Part shown: positions 4,110-7,460 of the stretch, piece by piece
Layout of the letters: every line of letters begins with the position of its first letter
How positions within the stretch are numbered: position 1 is the first letter of the stretch
NCBI GenBank assembly: GCA_905192625.1
Contig: CAJJLI010000086.1
Span: 1-7,460 of the forward strand
DNA length: 7,460 nucleotides
Direction: 5' to 3'
DNA from: an uncultured Clostridium sp.
GTDB lineage: Bacteria; Bacillota; Clostridia; Lachnospirales; Lachnospiraceae
The notes under the pieces: generated by a model
Told to the model about the DNA's origin: nothing
Seen by the model: the letters and a program-made list of their open reading frames with translations, nothing else
Databases searched by the model: none
Position numbers and translations under genes: made by a program

Positions 4110-5056
4110 TGGAGGATAAAAGATTTGCAGTACTTATTGATGCAGATAACATATCTGCGAAGTACATTAAATATATTTTAGATGAGATTTCAAAATACGG
4201 TAGTGCAACTTATAAAAGAATCTATGGTGACTGGACAAAGAGTGAGGCAAATAGCTGGAAAGAAGTTTTGTTAGAAAATTCAATCGTTCCAATCCAGCAA
4301 TATAGTTATACGACAGGTAAGAATGCAACAGATTCAGCAATGATCATTGATGCGATGGATATTTTATACTCCAATAAAGTAGAAGGCTTTTGTCTTGCAT
4401 CCAGTGATAGCGATTTTACAAGATTAGCAATGAGATTACGTGAATCTGGAATGATGGTAATTGGTATGGGAGAGAAAAAAACACCAGAGCCCTTCCGTGC
4501 GTCGTGCGAACGTTTTACCTATTTAGACGTATTAGCTCAAGTGGATCAATCGGAAGGAGAATCAAATCCATCCATTGAAAATGAGACTACGGTAAGTATT
4601 CAAAGTATAGAAGCAACGATAATTAAAATTATCACAGAAAATGTAAACGACGGGCGTGAAACCGGAATCGGTGAGGTAGGTAGTCGTTTGGTAAAACTGT
4701 ACCCTGACTTTGACGTGCGTAACTATGGCTATACAAAACTCTCTAAGTTTTTGGATAGCTTTGAATCGCTAAAGACAAGAATTACTGGTAGTACGATTAC
4801 AGTTCATATTCGTGATAATGCGAATACAATGCAACTTATTGAACATGAAATACGATCAATTATAAAAGAAACTGGAAAGAAACGTATCAATATGGGAGAG
4901 TTAAATCAAAAACTAAGGATACGAATTCCAGAGTTTAACGTAAATAATTATGGATACACGAAGTTTTCTAAGTTTTTACTTGAGTTTCCAGCAATCCGAG
5001 TGATAGACAATCTTAAAGGGGGCGCCGCTCAGACGGTGGTTATAGAAGATGAATAA
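4109..5056 (+). CDS. NYN-domain putative ribonuclease with two OST-HTH/LOTUS domains
   Basis: The 315-residue product has an N-terminal NYN/LabA-like (DUF88) PIN-fold domain at about 5-145. The acidic site can be traced as LIDADN (D11, D13, N14), ATDSAMIIDAMD (D75, D81) and LASSDSDFTRL (D100, D102), the constellation that binds metal for RNA cleavage in this family. A short linker is followed by two related OST-HTH/LOTUS domains at about 165-233 and 242-312. Each carries the same core, FDVRNYGYTKLSKFLDSF (201-218) and FNVNNYGYTKFSKFLLEF (277-294), pointing to internal duplication. LOTUS domains are known to bind RNA, notably G-rich or quadruplex RNA, and protein partners. Cytosolic RNA processing or decay is the likely role; the target is unknown. 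The gene overlaps its upstream neighbour by 1 base and its downstream neighbour by 8. Confidence 0.88.
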   Translation: MEDKRFAVLIDADNISAKYIKYILDEISKYGSATYKRIYGDWTKSEANSWKEVLLENSIVPIQQYSYTTGKNATDSAMIIDAMDILYSNKVEGFCLASSDSDFTRLAMRLRESGMMVIGMGEKKTPEPFRASCERFTYLDVLAQVDQSEGESNPSIENETTVSIQSIEATIIKIITENVNDGRETGIGEVGSRLVKLYPDFDVRNYGYTKLSKFLDSFESLKTRITGSTITVHIRDNANTMQLIEHEIRSIIKETGKKRINMGELNQKLRIRIPEFNVNNYGYTKFSKFLLEFPAIRVIDNLKGGAAQTVVIEDE

Positions 5057-5576
5057 ACTATTGTTGGTCGTTGATATGCAAAATGATTTTATTAATGGTA
5101 GTCTTGGGACCAAAGAAGCAGAAAAAATTGTTCCCAAGGTAGTTGATAAAATAAAAAAGTTTGATGGTCAAGTTATTTTTACAAGGGATACTCATACGGA
5201 AGAATACCTAAGTACGCAGGAAGGAAAGAAACTTCCGGTGGAGCATTGCATTCAGAATTCATTAGGTTGGCAATTATGCAATGAAATAAATGAAATTGCC
5301 CATGAGAAAGATTGTATGATTATTGATAAACCTAGCTTTGGTTCTTTGGAATTAGTAGATGTATTAAGAAAGATTAACATGACGCATCCAGTAGAGCAGA
5401 TTGAAGTCATTGGATTGTGCACAGATATCTGTGTGATTTCTAACGCACTAATTTTAAAAGCAGCGTTTCCTGAATGTGAAATTATTGTTGATAGTAGTTG
5501 CTGTGCTGGTGTTACAATTGCAAGCCACAACAATGCACTAGAAGCGATGAAATTATGTCAAGTTAAGGTAATATAA
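5049..5576 (+). CDS. Isochorismatase-family cysteine hydrolase (nicotinamidase-like)
   Basis: The 175-residue product has the full catalytic triad of the cysteine hydrolase family: D9 in VVDMQNDF, K94 in IIDKPSFGS, and C128 in GLCTDICV. The metal-site residues of nicotinamidases also appear present (D47 and H49 in TRDTHTEEYL, H66 in PVEHC). This favours a PncA-like amidase that hydrolyses nicotinamide to nicotinate in NAD salvage over a true isochorismatase. At 175 residues it is near the short end for PncA, and the substrate cannot be proven by sight. The start overlaps the NYN stop by 8 bases. The RBS is weak (GGTGG, 5035-5039), which suggests coupling by terminating ribosomes. The protein is unusually cysteine-rich, including a CC pair at 151-152. 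Confidence 0.88.
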   Translation: MNKLLLVVDMQNDFINGSLGTKEAEKIVPKVVDKIKKFDGQVIFTRDTHTEEYLSTQEGKKLPVEHCIQNSLGWQLCNEINEIAHEKDCMIIDKPSFGSLELVDVLRKINMTHPVEQIEVIGLCTDICVISNALILKAAFPECEIIVDSSCCAGVTIASHNNALEAMKLCQVKVI

Positions 5577-5593
5577 TAAAACGGAGGATAAGT

Positions 5594-6616
5594 ATGGATT
5601 ATATTTTAGAACAACTAAAACAACTAACAGCAATTGAAAGCCCAAGTGGTTTTACAAAACGTGTAGCCGAATACACAATGGAGCAATTTAAAGCGTTGGG
5701 TTATCAACCAGAGATGACAAAAAAGGGCTGTGTACTTGTTTCATTAGGTGGAGAGGGAGACCCATTGGTTCTTGCTGCTCATATTGATACCTTAGGTGCT
5801 ATGGTTGCAGAAATAAAAGGGAATGGTAGACTTCGTTTAACGAACATAGGTGGCTTACAAGCAAACAATGTGGAAGCAGAAAATTGCACTATCTTTACAC
5901 GTTTTGGGAATAAATACTCCGGAACAATGCAAATGAATGACCCATCGGTTCACGTAAATCGCGAATACTCGGAACAAAAACGTGATTACAAAAACATGGA
6001 AGTTGTTATTGATGAAAAGACATTTAGTAAAGATGAAACTGAAAAATTAGGAATTGCAGTAGGAGATTATGTTTGCTTTGATCCTCGCACTGTGATTACT
6101 GAAACAGGTTTTATTAAAAGTAGATTTTTAGATGATAAGCTAAGTGTTGCTATTTTACTTGGTTATGCAAAATATATAAAAGAGAATAATGTTGCTTTAA
6201 AACGTAAAGTTTATGCCTATATTACCGTATATGAGGAAGTAGGTCATGGCTGTGCGTCAGGTATACCTGAGGATGCGAATGAAATTATATCCGTAGATAT
6301 GGGATGCGTTGGTGAAGGTTTAACTTGTAATGAATTTAAAGTATCAATTTGTGCAAAAGACTCCAGTGGACCATCAGATTACGAAGTAACAACAGCATTA
6401 ATAAGCTGTGCAAAAGAACGTAATATTGATTATGCCATTGATATTTATCCTTTCTATGGATCAGATGCAGATGCAGCTTTAAGAGCAGGGTATGATTTAA
6501 AACATTCCCTCATCGGACCAGGAGTATATGCTTCTCATGGGTATGAACGTTCTCACAAAGATGGTGTTAAGAATACACTTGATTTATTAAAAGCTTATAC
6601 ACTAGTAGAAAAATAG
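5594..6616 (+). CDS. M42-family metallo-aminopeptidase
   Basis: The 340-residue length and motif order fit peptidase family M42 (glutamyl/leucyl aminopeptidase, TET-type assemblies). Likely metal ligands are H63 in AAHIDTLG, D180 in SRFLDDKLSVA, E215 in YEEVGHG, D235 in SVDMGCVG, and H321 in ERSHKDGVKNT. E214 is the expected catalytic base and D65 supports the metal site. These cytosolic enzymes trim N-terminal residues from peptides produced by proteolysis and form large dodecameric shells. A strong RBS (CGGAGGA, 5 nt before the ATG) and a 17-nt gap place it as the last gene of the operon. Some relatives are annotated as endoglucanases, but nothing in the sequence supports that activity. The repeat tract and hairpin terminator follow. 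Confidence 0.93.
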   Translation: MDYILEQLKQLTAIESPSGFTKRVAEYTMEQFKALGYQPEMTKKGCVLVSLGGEGDPLVLAAHIDTLGAMVAEIKGNGRLRLTNIGGLQANNVEAENCTIFTRFGNKYSGTMQMNDPSVHVNREYSEQKRDYKNMEVVIDEKTFSKDETEKLGIAVGDYVCFDPRTVITETGFIKSRFLDDKLSVAILLGYAKYIKENNVALKRKVYAYITVYEEVGHGCASGIPEDANEIISVDMGCVGEGLTCNEFKVSICAKDSSGPSDYEVTTALISCAKERNIDYAIDIYPFYGSDADAALRAGYDLKHSLIGPGVYASHGYERSHKDGVKNTLDLLKAYTLVEK

Positions 6617-6633
6617 AGTATAATACCTAACTT

Positions 6634-6830
6634 AGGAACATAAAAATTAGAACATAAAAAATAAGAACATTAGAAACATAAAAATAGGGGCATAAGAAAT
6701 AGAACATAAAATATTAGAAACATAAAAATAGGAGCATAAGAAATAGAACATAACGTATTAGAAACATAAAAATAGGGCATAAGAAATAGAACATAAAATA
6801 TTAGAAACATAAAAAATAGAAACAGAAAAT
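6634..6830 (+). repeat. Purine-rich higher-order tandem repeat
   Basis: A unit beginning ATTAGAAACATAAAAATAGG recurs at 6669-6712 (44 bp), 6713-6756 (44 bp) and 6757-6799 (43 bp), with a truncated copy at 6800-6830. Each unit is itself three variants of a roughly 15-bp monomer: AGAAACATAAAAATA, then GGGGCATAAGAAATA, then GAACATAAAATATT. More divergent monomers precede it from 6634. The + strand is nearly free of pyrimidines except for the CAT core. Units are not multiples of three and contain many TAA/TAG triplets, so it is not coding. It lies in the 3' region of the M42 transcript, before the hairpin at 6827-6890. Similar monomer-like text (AGAACATTAA) occurs once near 1571. Confidence 0.85.
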
Positions 6831-6890
6831 AATTAGCAAGTACAAAACCTGTGCATCACATTGACACGGGTTCGTACTTGCTAATTATTT
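6827..6890. terminator. Long hairpin terminator ending the M42 operon
   Basis: AAATAATTAGCAAGTAC (6827-6843) is perfectly complementary to 6874-6890. Inside it AACCTGTG (6846-6853) pairs with CACGGGTT (6865-6872) with one G-U, so the hairpin has about 25 pairs around an 11-nt loop. Its A/T-rich base supplies short U-tracts in both directions. The T-run is weak for a classical terminator, but the position after the last operon gene and before a new RBS/start supports termination. Confidence 0.72.
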
Positions 6891-6899
6891 ATTATAAAG

Positions 6900-6956
6900 G
6901 AAACGTAGGGAACCTCTAGTTTCGTAAAGCATATATTACTATATGGAGGGCGGCCT
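6900..6956 (+). other. 5' leader of the class V aminotransferase gene: hairpin and RBS
   Basis: GAAAC (6900-6904) pairs with GTTTC (6919-6923). After a bulged G, TAGGG (6906-6910) pairs with CTCTA (6914-6918), making a small stable hairpin. The RBS GGAGG (6945-6949) lies seven bases before the ATG. No convincing promoter is seen. TTGACA at 6861-6866 lies in the terminator loop without a good -10 at proper spacing, so transcription may start from weak sites around 6884-6897. Confidence 0.45.
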
Positions 6957-7460
6957 ATGAACTATAGAAATTTATTTGACGGTGTAAATAATCCAATTCG
7001 GCTAGAAAATGGGAAATTACTAATTCCAATAAACTTTGATAACGGAGCTACTACACCACCCTTACGAAGTGCAGTAGCGACGATAAATGGAAATATAAAA
7101 AATTATGCATCGATTGGTCGAGGTGCAGGGCAAAAAGCGGATTATTGTACAACAAAGTTCGAAGAATCAAGAGATGATATTCTTGAGTTTTTTAATTTAA
7201 AAGAGACCACGAGTCACACGGTTGTGTTTGTAAAATCAACAACAGAGGGATTAAACCTACTGGCAAATGTATTGGTGAAAGATAAAAGAGAGCTAATATT
7301 AACTACTAGAATGGAGCACCATGCAAATGATATTCCTTGGAGATTTTGTGCTCGAGTAGATTATATCGAAGTGGATGCTCTTGGACGAATACATCTTGAA
7401 GACATTGAGCGAAAGCTTATGAGATACCGTGGTCAAGTGAAATATGTGTCTATTACTGCG
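6957..7460 (+). CDS. Class V aminotransferase, cysteine desulfurase-like (N-terminal part)
   Basis: An open frame of 168 codons runs from ATG 6957 to the window end without a stop. It shows the N-terminal half of the fold-type I PLP enzyme family that includes SufS/CsdA: NFDNGATTPPL (26-36), YASIGRGAG (50-58), the PLP-phosphate-contacting STTEGLN (94-100), and MEHHANDIPWR (119-129), whose histidine stacks on the cofactor ring in SufS. The frame ends at VSITA, where the family has its vSNvtG-type strand. The PLP lysine and the C-terminal persulfide cysteine loop lie beyond the window. Cysteine desulfurase or a related lyase/aminotransferase is therefore open, and the N-terminal extension of about 25 residues before the core is compatible with either. 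GGAGG seven bases upstream supports the start. Confidence 0.9.
   Translation, partial: MNYRNLFDGVNNPIRLENGKLLIPINFDNGATTPPLRSAVATINGNIKNYASIGRGAGQKADYCTTKFEESRDDILEFFNLKETTSHTVVFVKSTTEGLNLLANVLVKDKRELILTTRMEHHANDIPWRFCARVDYIEVDALGRIHLEDIERKLMRYRGQVKYVSITA

Noticed and set aside
5252..5533. - strand open frame inside the cysteine hydrolase gene
   Set aside because: It is a shadow of the catalytic region of a clear enzyme gene, with no RBS.
6634..6830. CRISPR array
   Set aside because: Units are contiguous, A-rich and without unique spacers, and no cas genes are present; this is a tandem repeat.
6861..6889. Consensus promoter for the aminotransferase gene using TTGACA at 6861
   Set aside because: At 16-18 bp spacing the -10 candidates (AATTAT, ATTATT, TTATTT) are poor, and the -35 lies in the loop of the hairpin, so the support is too weak for a feature.

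Overview
The window is AT-rich, with tight Shine-Dalgarno sites (AAGGAG/GGAGG), intrinsic terminators and a gene set typical of low-GC anaerobic Firmicutes: an FMN azoreductase, a YusI-like ArsC-fold protein, a NYN/OST-HTH protein, an M42 peptidase and a MATE transporter. Clostridia, most likely a Lachnospiraceae relative, is my best guess. Species cannot be fixed from the sequence alone.

Layout. (1) 1-98 looks like the last codons of an unidentified + strand gene. Its end overlaps a strong promoter with a Fur-box-like palindrome (108-126) just downstream. That promoter leads, through a leader of about 190 nt with small hairpins, into an FMN-dependent azoreductase gene (295-891), which ends in an intrinsic terminator (925-975). 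(2) A 110-residue HEAT-repeat protein (1215-1547) stands alone behind two candidate promoters and two similar TTGTA-nn-TACAA dyads. A bidirectional terminator (1588-1628) separates it from a convergent MATE transporter gene (1742-3067, - strand). (3) The 450-bp gap upstream of the MATE gene holds a complete - strand regulatory device: a consensus promoter (3368-3396), a fluoride (crcB-type) riboswitch aptamer (3299-3356), an overlapping terminator with a T7 tail (3270-3314), then an excellent RBS and a 22-codon ORF that stops abruptly. A second consensus promoter (3151-3179) overlaps that stop codon and can serve the MATE gene alone. (4) Divergently, a promoter at 3433-3461 starts a compact five-gene + strand operon (3520-6616): a small acidic protein, a YusI/Spx-like ArsC-fold protein, a NYN-domain putative RNase with two OST-HTH/LOTUS domains, a nicotinamidase-like cysteine hydrolase and an M42 metallo-aminopeptidase. 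Gaps are 17 nt or less and two junctions overlap. (5) 6634-6830 is a purine-rich higher-order tandem repeat. A long terminator-like hairpin (6827-6890) follows, then a class V aminotransferase (cysteine desulfurase-like) that runs off the right end (6957-7460).

The most noteworthy element is the fluoride riboswitch. The gene next to it is not a recognisable CrcB/Fluc channel or CLC-F antiporter. It is a 22-codon ORF followed by a MATE transporter, so either a fluoride exporter gene has been lost or the MATE gene (or the short peptide) is itself fluoride-responsive. The second most interesting item is the NYN-2xOST-HTH protein, translationally coupled to an ArsC-fold redox protein and an amidohydrolase.
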